DNA of 10,954 nt from CAYSHJ01 sp964589725. Lineage in GTDB: Bacteria; Planctomycetota; Planctomycetia; Planctomycetales; Planctomycetaceae. A program made the position numbers and the translations under genes. The notes beneath the pieces are model-generated. The model did not search any database and was not told the origin of the DNA. It saw nothing but the letters and a program-made list of their open reading frames with translations. Where the stretch lies: NCBI GenBank assembly GCA_964589725.1, contig CAZPUJ010000149.1, positions 1-10,954 on the forward strand, in the 5' to 3' direction. Below are positions 1-6,782 of the stretch, piece after piece. Positions within the stretch are counted from its first letter, which is position 1. Each line of letters begins with the position of its first letter.

Positions 1-1
1 G

Positions 2-2068
2 GCAATGCCGCCGAACAAACCCAAACTTTCCCAGCGGACGATCGCCGACTTCGTGAAGTGGGTCGAGATGGGCGTACCAGACCCGCGCGAGGGTGAAGTC
101 TTCGCGGCGGGCGGTCTGGAGTTGAAAGAAGCGCGACGCCATTGGGCGTTTCAGCCCGTTAGGAAAGTCGCTCCGCTGACGGTAAGCGATGCAAGTTGGG
201 CGCGAACATGCGTGGACGCGTTCATTCTCGCGAAGCTGGAAGGACGGCAGTGGCGACCCGCGCCGCCGGCCAGTCGGGCCGAGTTGATTCGCCGCGCCTC
301 TTTCGACTTAATCGGTCTACCGCCGACGCCGGATGAGATTGAGGCGTTCGTCAACGATGCGTCGCCCGACGCTTTTGAGCGAGTGGTGGACCGGTTGCTG
401 AGCAGTCAGCATTACGGGGAACGTTGGGCTCAGCATTGGCTGGACGTGGTCCGGTATGCCGAGACGGAAGGTTACGAATACGACCGCCATGTGCCGGATG
501 CCTGGCGATTTCGGGACTACGTGATTGAGTCCCTGAACCGCGACAAGCCATTCGACCGGTTCTTGACCGAGCAGATCGCCGGCGACGAGATCGACCCGGA
601 GAACCCGGAGTGTCTGACCGCTTCGATATTTCATCGGCTCGGCCCCGTACGCCGCAACGCCGGGAATCCCGACATCGCGCTTAGTCGCAACGAAGTGTTG
701 ACCGAGCGGACGGACATTCTCGGCGCGGCGTTTCTCGGGCTGACCGTCGGATGTGCTCGCTGCCATAACCACGAATTGGAACCGATCTCGCAAAAAGATT
801 ACTACCGCCTGCAGGCGTACTTGGCCGCGACGGAGGAGCACAACGTCAACCTGGCTTCTGAGGACGAGCAGAAAGCGTGGGAGGCAACGACCCAAAAACT
901 CAAAGACGAAATCCAACGTCTGCAAAAGCAGGCTCAGGGACTCACAGGCCAAGAAAAGGATCAACTGATCGAGAAAATCGAATTGTTGGACGATCAGTTG
1001 CCGCCGCCACTGGCCACGATTCCAAGCACTCGGAATGACTTTCAAAAGCGGACCGCGATCCATGTCTTGCGGCGCGGCGCGTGGGAGAACAAAGGAGAAC
1101 CTGTCGGACCACGGCCGCTGGATGTGTTGACGCCTGACGACGCTTCCGAGCTTTCGCCTGGAGTGGCGAATCCGCGCACGCACTTAGCTAACTGGTTGAC
1201 GACTGCCGAGCATCCGCTCACCGCGCGAGTCATCGTCAATCGGCTGTGGCAGCAACATTTCGGCGTCGGCCTCGTGAAGACGGCGAACGACTTCGGAATC
1301 AACGGCGAACGGCCCAGTCATCCGGAATTGCTCGACTGGCTGGCGGCGACCTTGGTCGAAAATGGATGGCGGCTGAAACCGGTGCATCGCCTGATCGTGC
1401 TCAGCAACACCTATCAACAGACTTCAAGGATTGCGGATTCGGCGGAGAACCGAGCCAACGACCGACTCAATCCGCAATCTGCAACCCGCAATCCGCAATC
1501 GACGGATCCCGAGAACCGTCTGCTGTCCCGTTTCAATCGACGGCGTTTGTCGGCGGAGGAAATTCGAGATGCGATGCTGGCGGTCTCCGGACGTCTGAAT
1601 GTTAAGGCGGGCGGACCGAGTGTGATCGTGCCAGTGGACCTGGAGTTGGTGCGGCTGCTATACAAGCCGTCGCAGTGGGCGGTCACCGACAGCGCCCGCG
1701 AACATGACCGGCGTTCAGTCTATCTGATCGCCAAACGAAACTTGCGATTGCCATTCTTGGAGAACCTCGACGCTCCGGCGCTGCAGACCAGTTGTGCTCG
1801 CCGTGAATCGAGCACTCACGCACCGCAAGCGCTGGAGCTGTTGAATGGGGACCTCGCAAACGATCTCGCGCAATCGTTCGCACGCCGGCTGGAGCAGGAA
1901 TGCGGTGGCAATTCGGATCGCGTCGTCGAGCTCGCGTTTCGGCTGGCGCTGGGACGGCCACCAACGCCGAGTGAGCACAAGATGTCGCTCGCATTTCTGC
2001 GTGAGCAACCACTGAATGAGTTTGCGTTGGCCATGTTCAATCTCAATGGGTTTCTGTATGTCCCGTGA
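2..2068 (+). CDS. DUF1549/DUF1553 (PSCyt1-PSCyt2-PSD1) protein, 5' end cut by window
   Basis: Only the C-terminal 688 or so codons are present. The reading frame is open to the window edge, and the first methionine (base 5) is almost certainly internal: the opening MPP and the following helix ending KWVEMGVPDPR are the Met-ligand region and last helix of a planctomycete cytochrome c (PSCyt1) domain. Numbering from base 5, a DUF1549/PSCyt2 region runs about residues 46-280 (GLPPTPDEIEAF, YGERWAQHWLDVVRYA, and a further CxxCH at C250-H254 in GCARCHNHELEPI). A charged, probably coiled-coil linker covers about 283-330. DUF1553/PSD1 covers about 390-665 (VNRLWQQHFGVGLV, SHPELLDWLA, FNRRRLSAEEIRDAML, THAPQALELLNG). 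The family is exported and partnered with DUF1501 proteins in planctomycetes; its biochemical role is not established. A heptamer repeat tract is inserted in frame near residues 475-499. Family call is secure; the missing N-terminus should hold a signal peptide and the CxxCH of PSCyt1. Confidence 0.95.
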   Translation, partial: AMPPNKPKLSQRTIADFVKWVEMGVPDPREGEVFAAGGLELKEARRHWAFQPVRKVAPLTVSDASWARTCVDAFILAKLEGRQWRPAPPASRAELIRRASFDLIGLPPTPDEIEAFVNDASPDAFERVVDRLLSSQHYGERWAQHWLDVVRYAETEGYEYDRHVPDAWRFRDYVIESLNRDKPFDRFLTEQIAGDEIDPENPECLTASIFHRLGPVRRNAGNPDIALSRNEVLTERTDILGAAFLGLTVGCARCHNHELEPISQKDYYRLQAYLAATEEHNVNLASEDEQKAWEATTQKLKDEIQRLQKQAQGLTGQEKDQLIEKIELLDDQLPPPLATIPSTRNDFQKRTAIHVLRRGAWENKGEPVGPRPLDVLTPDDASELSPGVANPRTHLANWLTTAEHPLTARVIVNRLWQQHFGVGLVKTANDFGINGERPSHPELLDWLAATLVENGWRLKPVHRLIVLSNTYQQTSRIADSAENRANDRLNPQSATRNPQSTDPENRLLSRFNRRRLSAEEIRDAMLAVSGRLNVKAGGPSVIVPVDLELVRLLYKPSQWAVTDSAREHDRRSVYLIAKRNLRLPFLENLDAPALQTSCARRESSTHAPQALELLNGDLANDLAQSFARRLEQECGGNSDRVVELAFRLALGRPPTPSEHKMSLAFLREQPLNEFALAMFNLNGFLYVP
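1428..1500 (+). repeat. Heptamer CAATCCG tandem tract with inverted copy, inside a CDS
   Basis: Bases 1468-1500 are four and two-thirds copies of a heptamer: CAATCCG, CAATCTG, CAACCCG, CAATCCG, CAATC. At 1428-1439 the complement occurs (GGATTGCGGATT), so 1429-1439 can pair exactly over 11 bp with 1490-1500. The tract lies within the DUF1553 region and keeps the frame open, giving the low-complexity peptide NPQSATRNPQS between the conserved TYQQTSR and DPENRLL motifs. It looks like a dispersed repeat tolerated in a surface loop. Confidence 0.8.
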
Positions 2069-2078
2069 CCCCGTGTGT

Positions 2079-2134
2079 GTAGGACGGGCACTCTTGTCCG
2101 TCGCCGAGAAGACGGGCAAGAGTGCCCGTCCTAC
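2079..2134. repeat. REPIN-like element A: two inverted 24-nt GTAG repeats
   Basis: Two 24-nt arms (2079-2102 and 2111-2134) face each other across the 8-nt spacer GCCGAGAA and match at 23 of 24 positions. Each arm is GTAG followed by its own hairpin: stem GACGGGCA, loop CTCT, stem TGCCCGTC. The left arm has one mismatch (TGTCCGTC). The outer ends are GTAG and CTAC. REP sequences mobilised by RAYT (REP-associated tyrosine transposases) are short palindromes preceded by GTAG, and two inverted REPs form a REPIN, so the geometry fits; the assignment is by structure only. The element fills the junction between the DUF1553 and DUF1501 genes. It could also fold into one long hairpin in the mRNA, but no T-run follows, so a classic terminator is unlikely. 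Confidence 0.8.
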
Positions 2135-2144
2135 CATTCCTCAC

Positions 2145-3551
2145 GTGCGCGTGACTCACACACGTCGAGACTTCATTCGCGATGCCTGCTGCGGCTTCGG
2201 TGGTCTCGCGTTCGCGTCGTTGCTCCACGACGAACAGGTTCGCGCTGGCGTCGCGAATCCGCTCGCGGCAAAGCGGCCGCATCATCCGGCCAAGGCGCGA
2301 GCGGTCATCTTCGTCTTCATGGCGGGCGGGCCGAGCCACATCGAGACGTTTGATCCCAAGCCGCTGTTGAATAGGCTCGACGGTCAACCTCGGCCCCAGG
2401 AATTTGGCGCGGCGAAGTATCAGTTCATACAGAGTGACGCGCGGCTGCTCGGTACCCGGCGCACGTTTCGCAAGCACGGGCAGAGCGGCATCGAGGTCTC
2501 CGACCTGTTCCCGCACACCGCCGGCTGCATCGACGACATCGCCGTGCTGCGATCGTGTCACGGCGACATGGTTGTCCACTCGGCCGCGCAGTATGAACTC
2601 TTCTCCGGTCGCGTCACTCCGGGGTTTCCCAGCATGGGGTCATGGGTGCTTTATGGTCTCGGCGCGGAGAGCCATTCGCTGCCTGCGTACGTCGTGATGC
2701 CGGACCCGAAGGGGGCGTTGGAAGCGGGGCAGCCGATGTACACGCACGGCTTTTTGCCGGCGGTCTATCAGCCCACGATGTTTCGCCCCGGCGATCGTCC
2801 GGTCCTGAATCTGGATTTGCCGGCGAGCGTCGATCCGAAGCAGCGGCGGCGCACGCTGCAATTCATTCGCGATCTGAACGAGGCGACGCTCGCTCCCGCC
2901 GACGAAGAGTTCAACGCGCGGATCAACGCCTACGACATCGCGTTTCGAATGCAGACCGAAGCACCCGAGATTTTGGATCTTTCGCTTGAGCCACAAGAGA
3001 CGCTGGATCTGTACGGTATCGGAGCGGAGCCGACGCACGACTACGGCCGGCGCTGTCTGCTGGCGAGGAAGCTAGTGGAAAACGGCGTTCGTTTTGTCTG
3101 CGTCGTGTCCGGCGGTGGCCCCGGCAACATGCAATGGGACGCTCACGGCGACATCGAGGAGAATCACTTGCGCAAAGCCGCCGAGACCGATCAGCCGATC
3201 GCTGGGTTGCTCAAAGATTTGAAACGTCGTGGCTTACTGGACAGCACGCTCGTCCTATGGGGCGGCGAGTTCGGTCGCTCACCCGAAGCTCAATCGGGCA
3301 AGGGTCGAGACCATCACAACCTTGGTTTCAGTATGTGGATGGCGGGCGGCGGCGTGAAAGGGGGCCAGGTCGTCGGCGCGACGGACGCAATCGGGTTGCG
3401 AGCGGTCGAGAAGCCGTATCACTTCCGCGATGTCCACACCACGATTCTGCATCAACTGGGACTCGATCAGCACCAACTGACCTACCCGCACCTGGGCCGC
3501 GACGAACGGCTGACGTTCGTCGAGGGCAAAGTGATTCGTGAGATCGTTTAA
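2145..3551 (+). CDS. DUF1501 family protein, Tat-exported
   Basis: About 468 residues. DUF1501 proteins are exported members of the alkaline phosphatase/sulfatase-like fold and are usually encoded beside DUF1549/DUF1553 genes, as here; the substrate is unknown. The N-terminus is a twin-arginine signal (THTRRDFIRDACCGFGGLAFASLL). Visible family motifs include VIFVFMAGGPSHIETFDPKP near the mature N-terminus, GFPSMGSWVLYGLG, WDAHGDIEENH, LVLWGGEFGRSPEAQ and GRDHHNLGFSMWMAGGG. The start is uncertain. ATGs at 2016, 2046 and 2058 are in frame but overlap the previous gene, and they would force translation through the REP-like element, putting about 34 extra residues before the RR motif if 2058 is used. 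GTG at 2145 or 2151 gives a normal short Tat n-region; 2145 is chosen. No good Shine-Dalgarno is visible at any of them. Probably co-transcribed with the upstream gene. Confidence 0.92.
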   Translation: MRVTHTRRDFIRDACCGFGGLAFASLLHDEQVRAGVANPLAAKRPHHPAKARAVIFVFMAGGPSHIETFDPKPLLNRLDGQPRPQEFGAAKYQFIQSDARLLGTRRTFRKHGQSGIEVSDLFPHTAGCIDDIAVLRSCHGDMVVHSAAQYELFSGRVTPGFPSMGSWVLYGLGAESHSLPAYVVMPDPKGALEAGQPMYTHGFLPAVYQPTMFRPGDRPVLNLDLPASVDPKQRRRTLQFIRDLNEATLAPADEEFNARINAYDIAFRMQTEAPEILDLSLEPQETLDLYGIGAEPTHDYGRRCLLARKLVENGVRFVCVVSGGGPGNMQWDAHGDIEENHLRKAAETDQPIAGLLKDLKRRGLLDSTLVLWGGEFGRSPEAQSGKGRDHHNLGFSMWMAGGGVKGGQVVGATDAIGLRAVEKPYHFRDVHTTILHQLGLDQHQLTYPHLGRDERLTFVEGKVIREIV

Positions 3552-3590
3552 CCACACCCGCCGAAGTCATCGAGAATAAGGACCAGACAA

Positions 3591-3701
3591 ATGCACGCAC
3601 ACGATTTTGGACAAACCCGACGCCATTTCATGCAGGCCATGACCTTTGGAGTCGCAGCCTTCACTGTTCCGGGACGGCATTTTCAGAAGCATCAGGGATG
3701 A
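3591..3701 (+). pseudogene. Truncated Tat-signal gene, third gene of the DUF1501 operon
   Basis: Thirty-six codons starting 39 nt after the DUF1501 stop. A good ribosome-binding site (AAGGA, 3578-3582) lies 8 nt before the ATG. The peptide opens MHAHDFGQTRRHFMQAMTF and continues GVAAFTVPG, a complete twin-arginine signal with RR, hydrophobic core and a small-residue end, then meets a TGA after only eight further residues. A signal peptide with its own ribosome-binding site but no mature protein indicates a gene that lost its body by deletion or rearrangement. Tat signals of this form precede sulfatases, Gfo/Idh/MocA oxidoreductases and further DUF1501 proteins in planctomycetes; which one was here cannot be told. 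A small genuine Tat peptide is possible but less likely. Confidence 0.6.
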
Positions 3702-3871
3702 GAAGGCTCGGGCTGCCCTAGTTGTCGATTTCGCGCCGGTGAAGGAATCGCGCGTCGGTGAATTGGCCGCCCGGTTTGACATCGTAATGGGCTTCACACC
3801 GAAAGGCTGAGTCAGCAACTGCCTGATCGCTCGATCGTATTCTTCGCGCGGCTCGGAATAAAACATGTGAG

Positions 3872-3926
3872 GTCGCTGAATTCGCCAGAATTCAGCCGAT
3901 TTCTGAACTCTGGCGAGTTCAGCTAC
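3872..3926. repeat. REPIN-like element B: two inverted 24-nt repeats
   Basis: Two 24-nt arms (3872-3895 and 3903-3926) in inverted orientation with the 7-nt spacer CCGATTT, matching at 21 of 24 positions. Read from the outside, the right arm is GTAG, stem CTGAACTC, loop GCCA, stem GAGTTCAG. The left arm is GTCG, stem CTGAATTC, loop GCCA, stem GAATTCAG. The arm differences at the stem (T/C and A/G) are compensatory, since each arm still pairs perfectly with itself. Architecture is the same as element A (GTAG + 8-bp stem + 4-nt loop), but the stem sequence is unrelated, implying a second REP family. It lies in the gap after a truncated gene. Confidence 0.8.
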
Positions 3927-3963
3927 GAGTCAACTTCGGCCGCGTGAAGAATAACACCGCGTT

Positions 3964-5307
3964 TCATTGGGAGTCGTCGGTCGCGGAGTTCTGGCGCGGT
4001 TGGGACGTCGGTTCCTCAGTGCGTTGCCGAGCGATGTCGGCCCACGGGCCGCGCTGATCGTGACTGAGGTACGCCCGCCAGTGCGGCGCGGCTTCGGCGT
4101 CACGGCTCAATCGATGCAGCAATTCGGCCTTGTGGAAGTGAGCGTCCGGGTAGTCGGCGTGCGACTGCAGCGCGATGTCGAACGCATCGAGAGCCGATTG
4201 CGTCTGACCTAACTCGGCCGCCACACAGCCGAACTGCGTCCAGGCTTCCAGGTACTGCTGATCGAGTTCGACCGCGACATGCAGCCGCTCGAATGCCCCC
4301 GCCAAGTTACCTTCGCGGTACAACGCCTCGGCCAAATGGAAATGCAACTCCGGATTTGACGGCTCTTCCATTAAAGCCAATCGAAACGCCTCGGTCGCGT
4401 CGGTCAGCCGATCTTCTTCGAGCCACCGACAACCTTGCTCGAACCAGTCGTGCGACGACCAGTGCAACTGCCGACGTGCCTCGTGATCGAGAGTATTCAA
4501 ACCTTCACTGGCCACGTCGTGTGTTGATGCGAACGACGAACTCGATCGCTCGGCCGACGTTTTTGTTTCAATTATTTCAGTCGGCGAAGGGACCGACAGA
4601 GCTGCCGCCTCGCCACCGAAATCAAGCAGCCGTTGCCGGGTCGTCGGTTCGAGAATTCCCGCCGCGTCGCGCACAACCAAATGATGGTTGCGAGCGAGCA
4701 GTTCAAGCTGCGACGACGTCCGCTCCGATCCTGGCAGCATGGATTGAAGCTTCGTCAAGCTGGCTTCCAATTCGTGGCGCGAGATGCCGGCCGATATCAA
4801 CTCCGAGAGCCGCCGCACGCGCGCGACTTCTTGAAAGTCGAAGTAGGGCAGCCGGAAGACCTTTTTCACCGCGGTGATGAAGCCGATCCGTTCCCAGCGC
4901 CGAATGAGCCCGACCGAGACATGCAACGCCTGACTGAGCATCGCCGGCGTTTGCAAGCGATGCACATCGCGGCGGCGTTCTTCCAAGCCCAGCAGGTGCA
5001 GCCATTCGGACTCGCGGAGCACGCGGATCGCGGCCCCTTGCTGCCGCCACTCGGTCACGTGTTGCAGTTTGAGCGACGGTTGCCCGTCTTCTTCCAGCGG
5101 CCAACCTTCTTCGCCGACGATCAGTATCGTCGTCTGCTTGCTGACATGCGCCGTTGCCTCGCCGCCGTGTTGCGCTACCAACTCCATCGCCTGCCGATGC
5201 GTCATCGACGCCAACGTACCGGTGAAACTCACCCGCTCGCCTTGCAAACAGGGCGAACTTTCCAAAGAGGGCAGGGGGGAGGCGTTATCGGTCGCAGACA
5301 TCATCAC
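3964..5307 (-). CDS. BRCT-MerR HTH-TPR fusion protein
   Basis: 447 residues. Residues 20-108 read as a BRCT domain (LQGERVSFTGTLASMTHRQA, then HGGEATAHVSKQTTILIVGE, ending in the EWLHLLGL helix), as in the C-terminus of DNA ligase LigA. Residues about 116-190 match a MerR-type DNA-binding head: LSQALHVSVGLIRRWERIG (helix-turn-helix), a short wing with LPYFDF, then VARVRRLSELISAGISRHEL. A Ser/Thr/Glu-rich linker follows (about 235-285), then three or four TPR-like helical pairs at 285-415 (WLEEDRLTDATEAFRLAL, HFHLAEALYREGNLAGAFE, AWTQFGCVAAELGQTQSALD). No signal peptide, so cytoplasmic. A role in DNA-linked regulation is inferred from the domains only; no ligand or target is known. Starts GTG 5307, ATG 5304 and ATG 5301 are adjacent; no clear Shine-Dalgarno separates them. 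Divergent from glyA across about 217 nt, so the two may share control sequences. Confidence 0.85.
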   Translation of the reverse strand: MMMSATDNASPLPSLESSPCLQGERVSFTGTLASMTHRQAMELVAQHGGEATAHVSKQTTILIVGEEGWPLEEDGQPSLKLQHVTEWRQQGAAIRVLRESEWLHLLGLEERRRDVHRLQTPAMLSQALHVSVGLIRRWERIGFITAVKKVFRLPYFDFQEVARVRRLSELISAGISRHELEASLTKLQSMLPGSERTSSQLELLARNHHLVVRDAAGILEPTTRQRLLDFGGEAAALSVPSPTEIIETKTSAERSSSSFASTHDVASEGLNTLDHEARRQLHWSSHDWFEQGCRWLEEDRLTDATEAFRLALMEEPSNPELHFHLAEALYREGNLAGAFERLHVAVELDQQYLEAWTQFGCVAAELGQTQSALDAFDIALQSHADYPDAHFHKAELLHRLSRDAEAAPHWRAYLSHDQRGPWADIARQRTEEPTSQPRQNSATDDSQ

Positions 5308-5433
5308 GGGCCGGTGATTGAGGACGTTTCAGGTTGACCCACGAGGATATCGGCCTCTCAATCGGCACGGTAGCGTTCAGCGAGATCGGCCACTACAACT
5401 CCCGCGATTTGACCCGAAATGCCGCGACCAAAG

Positions 5434-5494
5434 ACAAGCCCGACGCGCCAGCGAGGATGGTCGTCGCGGTCCCTCGCTGGCGCGTCGGGCTTGT
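5434..5494. repeat. Perfect 23-bp inverted repeat before glyA
   Basis: Arms 5434-5456 and 5472-5494 are exact reverse complements (23 of 23; the outer part reads ACAAGCCCGACGCGCC) around a 15-nt loop. The right arm ends 30 nt before the glyA ATG and 21 nt before its ribosome-binding site. It is either a dispersed palindromic element or a hairpin in the glyA leader; no T-run follows. The rest of the 5308-5524 region shows no convincing promoter and no riboswitch that I recognise. Confidence 0.8.
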
Positions 5495-5515
5495 GTGACA
5501 TCCATTGATTTAGTC

Positions 5516-5519
5516 GGAG
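5516..5519 (+). promoter_or_regulatory. Ribosome-binding site of glyA
   Basis: GGAG lies 5 nt before the ATG at 5525. It decides the start of glyA: the frame is open further upstream to 5318, but that extension would run through the palindromic repeat and carries no SHMT sequence. Confidence 0.7.
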
Positions 5520-5524
5520 AGTCC

Positions 5525-6766
5525 ATGTCCCCCTTGCAGCAAACGCTTCCTGTACTTTTCGACGCCATACAAAACGAGCGAACTCGTCAGCACGACGGCC
5601 TGGAACTGATCGCCTCCGAGAACTACACGAGCGCGGCGGTGCTCGAAGCGGCGGGGACGATTCTGACGAACAAGTACGCCGAAGGTTATCCCGGACGCCG
5701 CTACTACGGCGGCTGCGAGTTTGTCGACGTGGTCGAGAATCTGGCGATCTCGCGTGTCAAGCAGCTCTTCGGGGCCGAGCACGCGAATGTGCAGCCACAC
5801 GCCGGTTCGCCAGCGAACATGGCCGTCTATTTGACGGTGCTCAAGCCGGGCGACACGTACTTGGCGATGAACCTGGCGCACGGTGGTCACCTGACGCACG
5901 GTTCGCCGGTGAATTTTTCGGGGCAGCTTTACAACGTCGTTCCATACGGTGTGCGCGAGTCCGACCACCGCATCGACTTCGACCAAGTTGTCAAGTTGGC
6001 TCGCGAGTACAAGCCGAAGTTGATCGTCGCCGGCGCGAGCGCCTACCCACGCGAGATCGATCACGCGAAGTTCGGGGAGATTGCGCGCGAGGTTGGTGCG
6101 AAGCTGATGGTCGACATGGCGCACTACGCCGGCCTCGTCGCGGGCGGCGTTCACAATAGTCCCGTCCCCGTGGCCGACTTCGTGACATCAACCTCGCACA
6201 AAACGCTGCGCGGCCCGCGCTCCGGCTTCGTGCTCTGCCGCGAGCAGCACGGCAAAGAGATCGACAAGACGGTCTTCCCCGGCATGCAGGGCGGTCCGCT
6301 GATGCACATCATCGCGGCGAAAGCGGTTTGCTTCCAGGAAGCGTTGCAGCCGTCGTTCAAAGAGTACGCTCGGCAAATCATCGCCAACGCGAAGACGCTC
6401 GCTGAGACACTGATGTCCGGCGGCATCCGTCTCGCCAGCGGCGGCACCGACAATCATTTGATGCTCTGCGACATGACCAGCATCGGCCTGACCGGCAAGA
6501 TCGGCGAACAGGCCCTCGACCGCGCCAGTATCACCGTCAACAAGAACATGATCCCCTACGACCAGCGAAAGCCAATGGACCCCAGCGGCGTCCGCATCGG
6601 CACCGCCGCGCTGACCACTCGCGGCATGAAGCAAGACGAAATGAAAAAGGTCGGCGCGTGGATTCTGCGAGTGCTCAAATCCCCCGAAGACGCAGCCGTC
6701 ACCGAAGCTGTGCGCGGCGAGATTCGCGAGTTCACGAAGAGCTTCCCGGTACCTGGGATTGGTTGA
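5525..6766 (+). CDS. glyA: Serine hydroxymethyltransferase
   Basis: 413 residues, the normal bacterial length. The cytoplasmic PLP enzyme interconverts serine and glycine while transferring a one-carbon unit to tetrahydrofolate. The match runs end to end: LIASENYTS near residue 30, NKYAEGYPGRRYYGG (49-63), VQPHAGSPANMAVY, LAHGGHLTHG (118-126), KLMVDMAHYAGLVAGG (D197 and H200 near the cofactor), and the PLP-lysine motif TSTSHKTLRGPRSG with K226 as the Schiff-base lysine. The C-terminus has SGGTDNHLML, NMIPYD and PSGVRIGTAALTTRGM. The start is set by the ribosome-binding site and by homology at MSPLQQTL. It is convergent with the DUF1559 gene, with only 16 nt between the stop codons. Nothing is missing or odd in the enzyme itself. 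Confidence 0.98.
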   Translation: MSPLQQTLPVLFDAIQNERTRQHDGLELIASENYTSAAVLEAAGTILTNKYAEGYPGRRYYGGCEFVDVVENLAISRVKQLFGAEHANVQPHAGSPANMAVYLTVLKPGDTYLAMNLAHGGHLTHGSPVNFSGQLYNVVPYGVRESDHRIDFDQVVKLAREYKPKLIVAGASAYPREIDHAKFGEIAREVGAKLMVDMAHYAGLVAGGVHNSPVPVADFVTSTSHKTLRGPRSGFVLCREQHGKEIDKTVFPGMQGGPLMHIIAAKAVCFQEALQPSFKEYARQIIANAKTLAETLMSGGIRLASGGTDNHLMLCDMTSIGLTGKIGEQALDRASITVNKNMIPYDQRKPMDPSGVRIGTAALTTRGMKQDEMKKVGAWILRVLKSPEDAAVTEAVRGEIREFTKSFPVPGIG

Positions 6767-6782
6767 GCGGTTGGGCAGAAAC

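Larger units (their letters stand above)
3552..3963. other. 412-bp gap with gene remnant and REP-like pair
   Basis: This stretch between the DUF1501 stop and the end of the minus-strand BRCT-MerR-TPR gene holds no intact gene. It contains a signal-peptide remnant (3591-3701), a coding-like frame of about 55 codons (3643-3810, plus strand, shifted relative to the remnant) and a REPIN-like element (3872-3926). Beyond 3926 nothing is recognisable. The genes on either side converge here, yet no hairpin followed by a T-run was seen. Confidence 0.7.

Noticed and set aside
317..1183. A 288-codon minus-strand open frame
   Set aside because: It is antisense to the conserved DUF1549 region and shows no family motifs or ribosome-binding site.
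1468..1500. A CRISPR-like array
   Set aside because: The units are 7 nt with no spacers between them, so this is a short tandem repeat.
2079..2134. A Rho-independent terminator between the DUF1553 and DUF1501 genes
   Set aside because: There is no T-run after the stem, the arms have their own internal hairpins and GTAG ends, and the two genes are usual operon partners.
4633..5337. A 234-codon plus-strand open frame
   Set aside because: It overlaps the BRCT-MerR-TPR gene on the other strand, whose domains are recognisable; this frame has none.
5318..5524. An N-terminal extension of glyA
   Set aside because: The extension translates the 23-bp palindrome and has no SHMT similarity; the ATG at 5525 has a ribosome-binding site and the right N-terminus.
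5308..5524. A glycine or tetrahydrofolate riboswitch ahead of glyA
   Set aside because: The only structure visible is a simple long hairpin; I see none of the conserved junction sequences of these riboswitches.
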